Below, in pieces: positions 35,085-43,298 of a DNA stretch of 64,000 bases. The translations under genes were made by a program, and so were the position numbers. How positions within the stretch are numbered: position 1 is the stretch's first letter; each line of letters starts with the position of its first letter. Source of the stretch: Dokdonella sp. (lineage in GTDB: Bacteria; Pseudomonadota; Gammaproteobacteria; Xanthomonadales; Rhodanobacteraceae); assembly GCA_023228465.1 (NCBI GenBank), contig JALOBC010000002.1, positions 91,859 through 155,858 of the forward strand, in the 5' to 3' direction. Below the pieces are notes generated by a model. It made no database searches. It had not been told where the DNA came from and worked only from the letters and a program-made list of their open reading frames with translations.

Positions 35085-38000
35085 ATGCTCAGCAAAGCTG
35101 CTCACACAACGCCCGCAGCACGGCACGCAACCCTGCTCTCCAACGGCCGCTACAGCACCCTGGTGACCAGCCGCGGTGGCGGCTTCAGCACCTGGCAGAA
35201 TCTTGCCATCACCCGCTGGCGTGCCGACCCGACCTGTGATCCCTGGGGCCCCCAGGTACTGCTGCGCGAGCTGGATGGCGGTACGGTCTGGTCGATGGGT
35301 CCGGGGCCGTTGGGTTGCGTAGATGCCGAGGACGTGACGCTTTCCGGAAGCTTCGCGCGCTTCCGGCGCCAGGTGGCCGGTCTTGTGACGACGCTGGAGA
35401 TTGCGATCTGCGCCGATCACGACGCCGAGATGCGGCGCATCACCTTGCACAATCCCGGCAGCCAGCCACGCACGGTGGAGGTCACCTCGTGGCTGGAGCT
35501 GGTGCTGGGTCCCGGGAAGGCGGATGCGAGCCACCCGGCATTCTCGAAGATGTTCGTGCAGACCGAATGGGACCCGGCGGGACTGCTGCTGGCGACCCGT
35601 CGGCCCAGCGCGGCGGACGAACCACGCATCCACGCCGGCCACTGGTGCAGCGCGGGGCCGAACCCGACGGATGCCGACCCTGGGGCGCCGCAGTTCGAAA
35701 CCGACCGCGCGCGTTTCCTCGGTCGTTGCCGGACGCTGGGCCAGGCCGTAGCCATGCAGGGTGAGGCGCGTCTGTCGGGCACGGTCGGAACCGTGCTCGA
35801 TCCGATCTTCAGCGTGCGCCAACGCGTGCGCATTGCTTCGGGTGCGCGCGTGCAGCTTGCCTTCTGGACGGCTGCGGCGGCGTCGCGCGAGGGGGTGATG
35901 GACGCATTTGCTGCCCTGCAAACGTCCGCGGCACTGGCGCGCAGCCTTGCTGCGCCGGACGCGGCGGTTTCACCCGAAGACGCAGCATGCGAGCGGCATC
36001 GCGATCTGCTTGCCCCGCTCCTCTATGCAGATCCCGCCCGCCGCCCGCCGGCGCACGTGCTGGTGCGCGGGCGCGGGGGCCCGCCAACCCTGTGGGCGGG
36101 TGGCATCTCCGGGGATCGGCCGATCCTCCTGCAGTGCATCGGCGACGCGGCGGACGTCGCCGCTGTGCCCGATCTGCTGGACGCACAGCGCGGCTGGCAG
36201 GCGCGCCGACTGGGCATCGATGTCGTGTGCCTGGTGCGCGCGCCGGCCGATGCGGCGGAAGGCCTGATGAATCGCCTGCAGCCGCTGGTCGATGCGCAAA
36301 AGGATGCGCTGGCCGCCCGGCACGACACCCGTGCGGAGGCGTTCGTGCTGTGTAGCGAGCGCATTTCGGCGGAACTACGCGATGGCCTGCTGACGGCCGC
36401 CCAGGTCGTGTTGGGTTGCCGGGAGGACGACGGGGAGGTTGCCGACGCGGCTGAGGCCGCAGGGCCGGCCGCCGCACGCGAGGAAGGCCTGGCGCCCGCG
36501 CGCCCAGCGGCGCTGGTGGCTGCAGAGGCGCTCTTCCCCGCAGCCCAGGGCGACTGGAAGGAACTGGCATTTCCCAACGGGCTGGGCGGGTTCGCGGCGG
36601 ATGCGCGCGCGTACCGGATCGCGCTGGCGCAGGGGCGTTGCACACCGATGCCGTGGATCAACGTCATGGCCAACCGCGACTTCGGCTTTTTCGTGTCGGC
36701 CGAAGGGGGCGGCTACAGCTGGTCGGTGAACAGCCAGCAGAATCCCCTGACGCCATGGCCCAACGATCCGGTGCAGGATGCACCGCACGACGTGCTGTAC
36801 CTGCGCGACCAAGACAGCGGCCAGCTCTGGAGTGCCTGCGCGTCACCCATCCGCGTGGCGGGGGCACGTTACGAGGTTTGCCATGGCAAGGGCTACAGCC
36901 GTTTTCGCACCGAAGCCCACGGCATCGACAGCGAGTTGCTGCAGTTCGTGCCATGCGACGATCCGGTGAAGATCTCCTGCCTGCGCCTGCGCAACACGGG
37001 CGAGGGAGCGCGCCGTCTGTGCGTGACGGCCTACGTGGACTGGGCGCTGGCGCCCAACGGCGTGGACGGCGGCCCGCATGTCGTCACTTCGCTTGACGAG
37101 GCCAGCGGTGCGCTCTTCGCGCGCAATGCCTGGCGCGCGCCCTTTACCGATCACGTGGCCTTCCTCGACCTGGCTGGCATGCAGCAGGCAGCCACGGCGG
37201 ATCGCGGCGAGTTCATCGGTGCGCAGGGCGACATCGGCCATCCGGCAGCGCTGGCAGACGGGGCCGCGTTGTCGGGGCGTGTCGGCGCCGGCCTCGATCC
37301 CTGCGGCGCGCTGCAGGTGCATTTCGAACTGGCGCCGGGCGCCACGCTGGATCTGCTCTGCGTGCTGGGCGAGGGCACATCGACCGAGGCTGCCCGCGCG
37401 CTGGTGGTCAAGTACCGCAAGGCCGAGCTCGGCGCCGTCTTCGAGCAGATGTGCTCCGCCTGGCGGCAACTGCTCGATACCGTGCAGGTGCGCACGCCGG
37501 ATCGGGCCATGGATCTCATGCTCAACGACTGGCTGCCCTATCAGGTGCTCTCCTGCCGCGTGTGGGCGCGCACGGCCTACTACCAGGCGAGTGGCGCCTT
37601 CGGTTTCCGCGATCAGTTGCAGGACGTGCTGGCCCTGTGCCTGTCACGTCCTGACGTGGTCCGCGCGCATCTCCTGCGCGCCGCGTCGCGCCAGTTCGTC
37701 GAAGGAGACGTGCAGCACTGGTGGTTGCCGCCCGAGGGCCGCGGCATCCGCACGCGCATGAGCGATGACCGCCTGTGGCTGGTCTGGGCGGCCCTGCACT
37801 ACGTGGCCGTGACCGGCGAGCGGGCCGTTCTCGACGAGGAGGTGGCGTTTTTGGAAGGCCCGGCCCTGGAGGAGGGCCAGCTGGACGCCTTCTTCGCCCC
37901 CAAGGTGTCCACGCAATCCGGCAGCGTCTATGAGCACTGCGCACGCGCGGTCGATGCCAGCCTGGGCCTCGGTCCGCATGACCTGCCGCTGATCGGCACG

Positions 38001-39002
38001 GGCGACTGGAACGATGGCATGAACCGGGTGGGCGTGGATGGCCGCGGCGAGAGTGTGTGGCTGGCCTGGTTCCTGCTCGCCAACATCGATGGCCTATCGC
38101 AGTGGGCGCAGCAGCGCGGGGATACCGACCGATTGGCGCGCTGGCGTGCCTGCCGTGAACGGGTCGTGGCGGCGCTGGGCGCGTCGGCCTGGGATGGCAG
38201 CTGGTTCCGCCGCGGCTACTACGATGACGGCACGCCGCTGGGGTCGGCGGCGAGCGAGGAATGCCGGATCGACCAGATCGCCCAGTCCTGGAGCGTGCTC
38301 AGTGGGGTTGCCGATCCAGTCCGCGCGCGCCAGGCCATGCGTGCGGTCAGTGACCTGCTGGTGTGGCGCGATGCGCGCATCTCGCCCCTGCTCACACCGC
38401 CGTTCGATTTTACCGGCCACAATCCCGGCTACATCAAGGGCTATCCGCCGGGCTTGCGCGAAAATGGCGGCCAGTACACCCACGGCGCGACCTGGTCGAT
38501 CTTCGCCTACGCCGCACTGGGCGAGGGCGGGCGCGCGGCCGAGCTTTTTTCCTTCCTCAACCCCGTCACGCATGCCGACAGCGAGGCCGCGCTCGCGCGT
38601 TACCAGGCCGAGCCCTACGCCGCCTGCGGGGACGTGTACTCGGTCGCGCCACACATCGGTCGCGCGGGCTGGAGCTGGTACACCGGCTCGGCCGGCTGGC
38701 TGTATCGCGCAGGGGTCGAGGCGATCCTGGGCTTTCGCGTACAGGGCGACGAACTGGAAATCGATCCGGCCATGCCGGCCGGCTGGCCCGGCTTCGAGAT
38801 CGCCTGGCAGCGCCGCGATGGGACGGGGCGCGTGACGCCCTACACGATCGTGGTCGAGAACCCGGCCCACGTGAGCTGTGGCGTGGCCCGGGCCATGCTC
38901 GATGGCAAGTCGATCGATCCGCGGCCGCAGGCCAGGCGCGGCGTTCGCGTGCCGCTGCAGCACGATGGGCAGCCGCACCAAGTCCGCGTGGAGCTGGGCT
39001 AG
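35085..39002 (+). CDS. GH94 glycoside phosphorylase related to the C-terminal part of cyclic beta-1,2-glucan synthase
   Basis: A 1305-residue protein without signal peptide. Residues about 15-270 (NGRYSTLVTSRGGGFSTW, ITRWRADPT) match the beta-sandwich that precedes the phosphorylase domain in cyclic glucan synthases; about 480-760 is a second GH94 N-terminal sandwich (FPNGLGGF, NSQQNPLTPW); about 800-1220 is the (alpha/alpha)6 barrel with the catalytic aspartate in GTGDWNDGMN (about 971-980). The GT84 and glycoamylase-like parts of the synthase are absent. Stand-alone proteins of this design include 1,2-beta-oligoglucan phosphorylases, so phosphorolysis of beta-1,2-glucan to glucose 1-phosphate is the best inference; other beta-glucosides remain possible. 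GCAGGAGT precedes the ATG at 35085; an ATG at 35052 is an alternative. Confidence 0.85.
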   Translation: MLSKAAHTTPAARHATLLSNGRYSTLVTSRGGGFSTWQNLAITRWRADPTCDPWGPQVLLRELDGGTVWSMGPGPLGCVDAEDVTLSGSFARFRRQVAGLVTTLEIAICADHDAEMRRITLHNPGSQPRTVEVTSWLELVLGPGKADASHPAFSKMFVQTEWDPAGLLLATRRPSAADEPRIHAGHWCSAGPNPTDADPGAPQFETDRARFLGRCRTLGQAVAMQGEARLSGTVGTVLDPIFSVRQRVRIASGARVQLAFWTAAAASREGVMDAFAALQTSAALARSLAAPDAAVSPEDAACERHRDLLAPLLYADPARRPPAHVLVRGRGGPPTLWAGGISGDRPILLQCIGDAADVAAVPDLLDAQRGWQARRLGIDVVCLVRAPADAAEGLMNRLQPLVDAQKDALAARHDTRAEAFVLCSERISAELRDGLLTAAQVVLGCREDDGEVADAAEAAGPAAAREEGLAPARPAALVAAEALFPAAQGDWKELAFPNGLGGFAADARAYRIALAQGRCTPMPWINVMANRDFGFFVSAEGGGYSWSVNSQQNPLTPWPNDPVQDAPHDVLYLRDQDSGQLWSACASPIRVAGARYEVCHGKGYSRFRTEAHGIDSELLQFVPCDDPVKISCLRLRNTGEGARRLCVTAYVDWALAPNGVDGGPHVVTSLDEASGALFARNAWRAPFTDHVAFLDLAGMQQAATADRGEFIGAQGDIGHPAALADGAALSGRVGAGLDPCGALQVHFELAPGATLDLLCVLGEGTSTEAARALVVKYRKAELGAVFEQMCSAWRQLLDTVQVRTPDRAMDLMLNDWLPYQVLSCRVWARTAYYQASGAFGFRDQLQDVLALCLSRPDVVRAHLLRAASRQFVEGDVQHWWLPPEGRGIRTRMSDDRLWLVWAALHYVAVTGERAVLDEEVAFLEGPALEEGQLDAFFAPKVSTQSGSVYEHCARAVDASLGLGPHDLPLIGTGDWNDGMNRVGVDGRGESVWLAWFLLANIDGLSQWAQQRGDTDRLARWRACRERVVAALGASAWDGSWFRRGYYDDGTPLGSAASEECRIDQIAQSWSVLSGVADPVRARQAMRAVSDLLVWRDARISPLLTPPFDFTGHNPGYIKGYPPGLRENGGQYTHGATWSIFAYAALGEGGRAAELFSFLNPVTHADSEAALARYQAEPYAACGDVYSVAPHIGRAGWSWYTGSAGWLYRAGVEAILGFRVQGDELEIDPAMPAGWPGFEIAWQRRDGTGRVTPYTIVVENPAHVSCGVARAMLDGKSIDPRPQARRGVRVPLQHDGQPHQVRVELG

Positions 39003-39102
39003 GCGCGGCGGCGTTGCCGCGACGCCTTCGCGTCGGCAACCGCGAGCGGATCGTTTCCTGCCGGCCGATTTCGGCCGCCGCGCCGGGGCCGGCCAGCCGG
39101 CG

Positions 39103-39945
39103 ATGACGCCGCTCGGCCAGCCGTACCTGATCGTGGCCAGGACCATCAAGGCCGGCGACAAGCCCACCGCCATCATCACCGAGTCGGGCAATGCGATGGG
39201 CGAGAAGCTGCCGCCGCTGGGCATGGAGAACCAGGACGCGCCGATCTATGGGCTGAAAGAGGAAATTGCCCAGCGCGTGAGCCAGGATTACCAGGTCATC
39301 GCCGGCACCATCGTCACCGGCCAGCGCACCGCCCAGGGTGTGGCCAGGGCCTTCACCAAGGATCTGTCAGCCTACCTGGCCGCCAACGTGCCGCAGTCGG
39401 TGGCGGTCGCCTTCGTGAACTTTCCCGACCTCGATCCGGCGGGGAGCGTGCCACCCGAAGACCCGCAGAACGTGATGCGGCGGAAGGTGTATACCGGGTG
39501 CGACTACCGGACATGGGCGTGCGCAAGCCCGGGTGGGAGTTGCCAAAACCCCGACAATTGGTACTGCCGCGACTGGACATCTAAGCCTGTCAATTCCTCC
39601 GGTATTCACAAGGAGAAATCAGACATCGCGCGCGCGTGCGCCAACCCTGCGCAGATCGTCACGCTCGGCTTTGGTGGTTCGCTGACCACGGGGCGGGATG
39701 ATATTTCGATGAAGTACACAGGGATCGACTGCCCGCCCCTCCCTGGCGGGGCGCCTCCAGAGTGGTGCTTTGGCAACAAGATCACAGGCAAGATCGCCAT
39801 GAACTCGGTTCAGATCGAGTCGGCAACTTGCGGCGGCAAATTCTATTCCGGTGGTATGGAGGTTTCGTACCCACAAAGCGATGTCGCAATGCAGGTGTGC
39901 TGTGACTGGCAGTGGGAGCCGGACTATCCGCCTGAATCACCCTGA
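39103..39945 (+). CDS. cysteine-rich hypothetical protein
   Basis: A 280-residue protein from ATG 39103. The first half (PYLIVARTIKAGDKP..., AFTKDLSAYLAANVPQSVAVAFVNFPD) looks like a folded domain. The last 140 residues hold about ten cysteines (YTGCDY, YCRDW, WCFGN, VCCDW), suggesting disulfides and therefore export, yet no signal peptide is seen at this start. The frame is open further upstream over the end of the GH94 gene but without protein-like sequence. The DNA becomes AT-richer toward the 3' end (39541-39600 is 32/60 G+C). The family is not recognised. The gene may have lost its original 5' end. Confidence 0.55.
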   Translation: MTPLGQPYLIVARTIKAGDKPTAIITESGNAMGEKLPPLGMENQDAPIYGLKEEIAQRVSQDYQVIAGTIVTGQRTAQGVARAFTKDLSAYLAANVPQSVAVAFVNFPDLDPAGSVPPEDPQNVMRRKVYTGCDYRTWACASPGGSCQNPDNWYCRDWTSKPVNSSGIHKEKSDIARACANPAQIVTLGFGGSLTTGRDDISMKYTGIDCPPLPGGAPPEWCFGNKITGKIAMNSVQIESATCGGKFYSGGMEVSYPQSDVAMQVCCDWQWEPDYPPESP

Positions 39946-39950
39946 CAGTT

Positions 39951-39982
39951 GGTTGGTGCGCCCGATCGGGGACGCACCAACC
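39951..39982. terminator. hairpin between convergent hypothetical genes
   Basis: Perfect 10-bp stem GGTTGGTGCG/CGCACCAACC enclosing a 12-nt loop that is itself nearly palindromic (CCCGATCGGG). It lies 5 nt after one stop and 10 nt before the other, so it can serve both strands. No T-run. Confidence 0.55.
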
Positions 39983-39992
39983 GCATCAGCGT

Positions 39993-41075
39993 TCAGTTCC
40001 ACGGATTGCAAGTCGGGTCAGGCGATCCGCTCGGACCGCAAGCTGGGTTGCGGAAACTTCCGTCCAGCGTCTGTGGCGCGATGCGCTGCAGACTGAACTC
40101 AGTAAGGCCGTATTGAGAGAAGGCTTCAAGCGGGCTCAAGTCTTCCCGCCCAATGATGCTCTGCGCAGTCGCATAGACGCGCGGGTGCTCGAAGCCATTG
40201 TTCGTGACGGTGCGCTGGCCGTTCAACAAATCAACAGCTAACAAGCGCCCGCTGCCGCCCGCATTGAGCCAGAACGTATACTCGCGCGTGGCTCCAACGG
40301 GGGGGTAATAGGCAGCCGTCAAGAATACGAATGGGCAACTGCGTTCCAAGCAGACGGCATCGTAAAGTTGCGCGTCGGACGTTGGCAGCAGATCAAACGG
40401 CCAAGGCTCATAGTCTGGCCACGGATCGTTTACCAATCTGTAGCTACGCGGCGCGGCTTTCTGGAGCACCACCCGATATACGCCTTCACTGTGAGCATAC
40501 CCGCCTGTAAAGATCCCATCCTGTCGCGCGGTCATCAACCACTCCCCCGACAGATCCACCGGCGCCACCAGCGGTGGCCCGGAGAAGGCATGCACCATCT
40601 TCTGCGTCACGCCGTTGAGGGTGAGGGTGCCGGCACGCGGGCCGGTCCATTCCCAGGTGATGTTCTCGTTGGTCGGCGTAGCCGTGGCATTGCCGGGCGG
40701 GCAGGTGCGGCAGGGGCCATTGCCGAGGTCGTAGGACGTCAGCGGACCACGCGCAATGATGCCGTCCGCGAGCAAGGTACGATCGCTCCTGCGGGTGAGC
40801 GTGCCATTGATGCCCTGCACGATCATCTTGCCGTCCGCGCCGTTGTGGTAGAGCGGGCCACCGAGCGTATTGCGCGAATCGGGCGTAACCCCGATGGCGA
40901 GCGCGCCCAGGTTCACCGAATCCCCGCCCGGCACGGCGATGTACTCGCCGAACTCCAGGGGAATGTCCCACGAATACTTCTGCCACTCCGGCATCGGATC
41001 GGCCGCCACGGCCGCCAGCGGCACGCCGAGCGCCAGGCCCGCAGCGACACTCAGGGAAAATACGCGCACATTCAT
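39993..41075 (-). CDS. exported hypothetical protein
   Basis: A 360-residue protein with a clear signal peptide (residues 1-25, ALGVPLAAVAADP) and AAGGAG before the ATG at 41075. The mature part seems to be beta-rich, with a CRTCPPGN loop and a C-terminal C..C pair. No family or active site is recognised. The 3' half of the gene (about 40080-40520) is AT-richer than its surroundings and has no obvious relation to the partner gene across the hairpin. It may belong to a set of lineage-specific secreted proteins. Confidence 0.65.
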   Translation of the reverse strand: MNVRVFSLSVAAGLALGVPLAAVAADPMPEWQKYSWDIPLEFGEYIAVPGGDSVNLGALAIGVTPDSRNTLGGPLYHNGADGKMIVQGINGTLTRRSDRTLLADGIIARGPLTSYDLGNGPCRTCPPGNATATPTNENITWEWTGPRAGTLTLNGVTQKMVHAFSGPPLVAPVDLSGEWLMTARQDGIFTGGYAHSEGVYRVVLQKAAPRSYRLVNDPWPDYEPWPFDLLPTSDAQLYDAVCLERSCPFVFLTAAYYPPVGATREYTFWLNAGGSGRLLAVDLLNGQRTVTNNGFEHPRVYATAQSIIGREDLSPLEAFSQYGLTEFSLQRIAPQTLDGSFRNPACGPSGSPDPTCNPWN

Positions 41076-41295
41076 CGGGGAAAGTCTCCTTGTTGTGGAT
41101 AGGGGGTGCGTGTGGCTTGCACCACGAGCCTTCATTGGCTCGCAACCAGCATGCCACGCGCTTGGGGGAGCGCAAATTAGCCAAACTCCGCGATGCACCG
41201 CAAACCCCGCTGCAAACGGCGCCTTTGCGTGACAGAACCGGGGATTCTGGCAGGTATCGTGCAGGGAGTATGCCAGCCAAGCGAGAGGTTCAGCC

Positions 41296-41625
41296 ATGAA
41301 GGCCATCACGCGCCAGTGTGCGGCGCTCATCGTCGGAATCAGCCTGTGGACGTCAGCTTCCGCCGCGCCCGCCAGCGTGGACGAGGAGGCGCGCATCCAG
41401 GCATGCCTGGTACAAGCCGCCGCGGCCTTCCAGGTGGAAGTGCTGCCCCTGAAACTTCTGCGCCAGGTCGAGGCGGGAACGCTCGGGCGGGTATCGGGGA
41501 ATACCAACGGGAGTTATGACATCGGGCCCATGCAGATCAACAGCACCTGGCTGCCGCGCCTGGCGCGCGTGGGCATCACCGAGGAGATGGTGCGCGACGA
41601 TTGCCCGTCGCATGGTCCGGGTTAG
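41296..41625 (+). CDS. truncated lytic transglycosylase-like protein
   Basis: A 109-residue exported protein (signal about 1-23, SASAAPAS). Residues 33-100 match the first half of SLT lytic transglycosylases of the VirB1/PilT type: [25 protein letters not shown] (Glu of the catalytic site) and [21 protein letters not shown]. The rest of the domain (about 50 residues carrying the A-x-YN segment) is missing: the frame ends with CPSHGPG and mtnA begins 33 nt later. No continuation is seen in other frames. It may be a decaying gene or a non-catalytic peptidoglycan binder. Confidence 0.65.
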   Translation: MKAITRQCAALIVGISLWTSASAAPASVDEEARIQACLVQAAAAFQVEVLPLKLLRQVEAGTLGRVSGNTNGSYDIGPMQINSTWLPRLARVGITEEMVRDDCPSHGPG

Positions 41626-41657
41626 AATTGCGTGTTTCCCGTGCCGGCCCTGGTCCC

Positions 41658-42686
41658 ATGGTTTCGCCACCTGCTGCCGCGTATGACTCGGTGCGTGCCG
41701 TCGATTGGCGCGGCGATCATCTGTGCCTGCTCGATCAGCGCCGCCTGCCCCTGGAAGAGACCTACATCGACTGTCGCAGTGCCGCCGATGTGGGCCGTGC
41801 GATTGGCGAGCTTGCCGTGCGCGGCGCGCCGGCCATCGGCATCGCGGCCGCTTGGGGCGTGGTGCTGGCCGCGCAGGCGGGCGCGGAGGTCGAGCGCGCG
41901 ATCGCGGCATTGCGCGCCACGCGGCCGACCGCGGTGAACCTCATGTGGGCGCTCGATCGCATGCGCCGTGCCCTGGCGGGCGGTGCCGACGCGGCAGCGT
42001 TGGCGCACGAAGCGCGCGCGATCCAGGACGAGGACCTGGCGGCCAATCGACGCATGGGCGCGCTCGGTGCGGACCTGATCGCGCCTGGTAGCGGGGTGCT
42101 CACGCATTGCAACACCGGATCGCTGGCCACGGCCGGCTTCGGCACGGCGCTGGGCGTGATCCGCGCGGGCTTTGCAGCGGGCCGCATCGACCGGGTCTTC
42201 GCCGGGGAGACGCGTCCCTGGCTGCAGGGTGCCCGCCTGACCATGTGGGAACTGCAGCGCGATGGCATCCCGGCCACCCTGGTCGCCGACTCGGCGGCGG
42301 CGCATCTGATGCAGTCGGGGGCCGTGCAATGGGTCATTGTCGGCGCTGATCGCATCGTCGCCAATGGCGACACGGCCAACAAGGTCGGTACCCACCAACT
42401 GGCCATCGTGGCCCGTCATTTCGGCGTGCGCTTCATGGTGGTGGCGCCCGCCTCGACGGTGGACATGGCCACGCCCGAAGGCAGCGACATCGACATCGAA
42501 CTGCGCGCGCCGGACGAACTGCTCGGTTACGCCGGGCAGCGCACCGTGGTGGCGGGCGCGGCGGCCTGGAATCCGGTCTTCGACGTGACGCCCGGGTCGC
42601 TGATCGATGCGCTGGTCACCGAGCGGGGCGTGATCGAGCATCCTGACGCCAGGCACATGGCGGCGCTGTTCGGCACTGCGGCTTGA
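41658..42686 (+). CDS. mtnA: S-methyl-5-thioribose-1-phosphate isomerase
   Basis: A 342-residue member of the eIF2B-alpha-like isomerase family. Diagnostic motifs: [19 protein letters not shown] (catalytic cysteine), [12 protein letters not shown] and [17 protein letters not shown] (catalytic aspartate). The enzyme converts methylthioribose 1-phosphate to methylthioribulose 1-phosphate in methionine salvage. The ATG at 41658 is chosen because the conserved sequence starts directly after it. The stop overlaps the TTG start of gtrA, and gyrA follows. An mtnA-gyrA neighbourhood is familiar from Xanthomonadales. Other salvage genes are absent here. Confidence 0.93.
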   Translation: MVSPPAAAYDSVRAVDWRGDHLCLLDQRRLPLEETYIDCRSAADVGRAIGELAVRGAPAIGIAAAWGVVLAAQAGAEVERAIAALRATRPTAVNLMWALDRMRRALAGGADAAALAHEARAIQDEDLAANRRMGALGADLIAPGSGVLTHCNTGSLATAGFGTALGVIRAGFAAGRIDRVFAGETRPWLQGARLTMWELQRDGIPATLVADSAAAHLMQSGAVQWVIVGADRIVANGDTANKVGTHQLAIVARHFGVRFMVVAPASTVDMATPEGSDIDIELRAPDELLGYAGQRTVVAGAAAWNPVFDVTPGSLIDALVTERGVIEHPDARHMAALFGTAA

Positions 42687-43096
42687 GCGGCCCGCCGCCG
42701 CTGCTGCGTCGGCAGATCGCCCTGTTCGCGCTGATCGGCGTGCTCGGCTTCGTGGTTGACGCGGGGATCGTGCAGATGCTGGTGCGCGAGTTCGACGCCA
42801 ATCCCTATGCGGCGCGCCTGGTTTCCTTCCTGGCCGCCGCGACCACCACCTGGGGCTTCAATCGGCGCTATACCTTTGCCGGCCACGCCGGCGGCAGCCG
42901 GCGTCGCGAGTGGCTGCGCTACCTCGTCGCCATGGCCGGCGGCTTCGTGCTCAATTACGGCGCCTACGCCGCCCTGGTGGCCTCCTGGCCACTGGTGCGC
43001 GAATGGCCCGCCATCGGCGTGGTGGCCGGTTCCCTGGCCGGTGCCGCGGTCAACTTCATCAGTTCCAAATACTGGATCTTTCGCAACGGAAACTGA
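42683..43096 (+). CDS. GtrA family membrane protein
   Basis: A 137-residue protein with four membrane spans (about 11-31, 40-60, 77-99, 108-127). It ends with [11 protein letters not shown], typical of GtrA, and contains [11 protein letters not shown] after span 2. GtrA proteins are thought to help flip undecaprenyl-linked sugars across the inner membrane or act in polysaccharide assembly. The start is a TTG that overlaps the mtnA stop (TTGA), so translation is coupled; no ATG is available in frame before conserved sequence. Confidence 0.85.
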   Translation: MSGPPPLLRRQIALFALIGVLGFVVDAGIVQMLVREFDANPYAARLVSFLAAATTTWGFNRRYTFAGHAGGSRRREWLRYLVAMAGGFVLNYGAYAALVASWPLVREWPAIGVVAGSLAGAAVNFISSKYWIFRNGN

Positions 43097-43148
43097 GCCG
43101 CGACGCGGATCACGTGGGTTCGCAACACCGGCTTTGCGGCCCCCCGTG

Positions 43149-43157
43149 TGGTAAAAT
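43149..43157 (+). promoter_or_regulatory. extended -10 promoter element for gyrA
   Basis: TGGTAAAAT (TG-n-TAAAAT) at 43149-43157 is an extended -10 box, about 140 nt before the gyrA ATG. No good -35 is seen, which is tolerated with an extended -10. Confidence 0.4.
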
Positions 43158-43298
43158 CCGTGGTTTCGCCCACGCATCGGAGCGAGGTTCCCGGCGGTCG
43201 CCGCGAGCCCCATGCGTGGTGCCCGGTTGTTGCCTTTCGCGAACGTCCCCGACGCGCGCGCCGGCGACGCCGAATCCTGCTTGAGCAGAGGGATCCTG

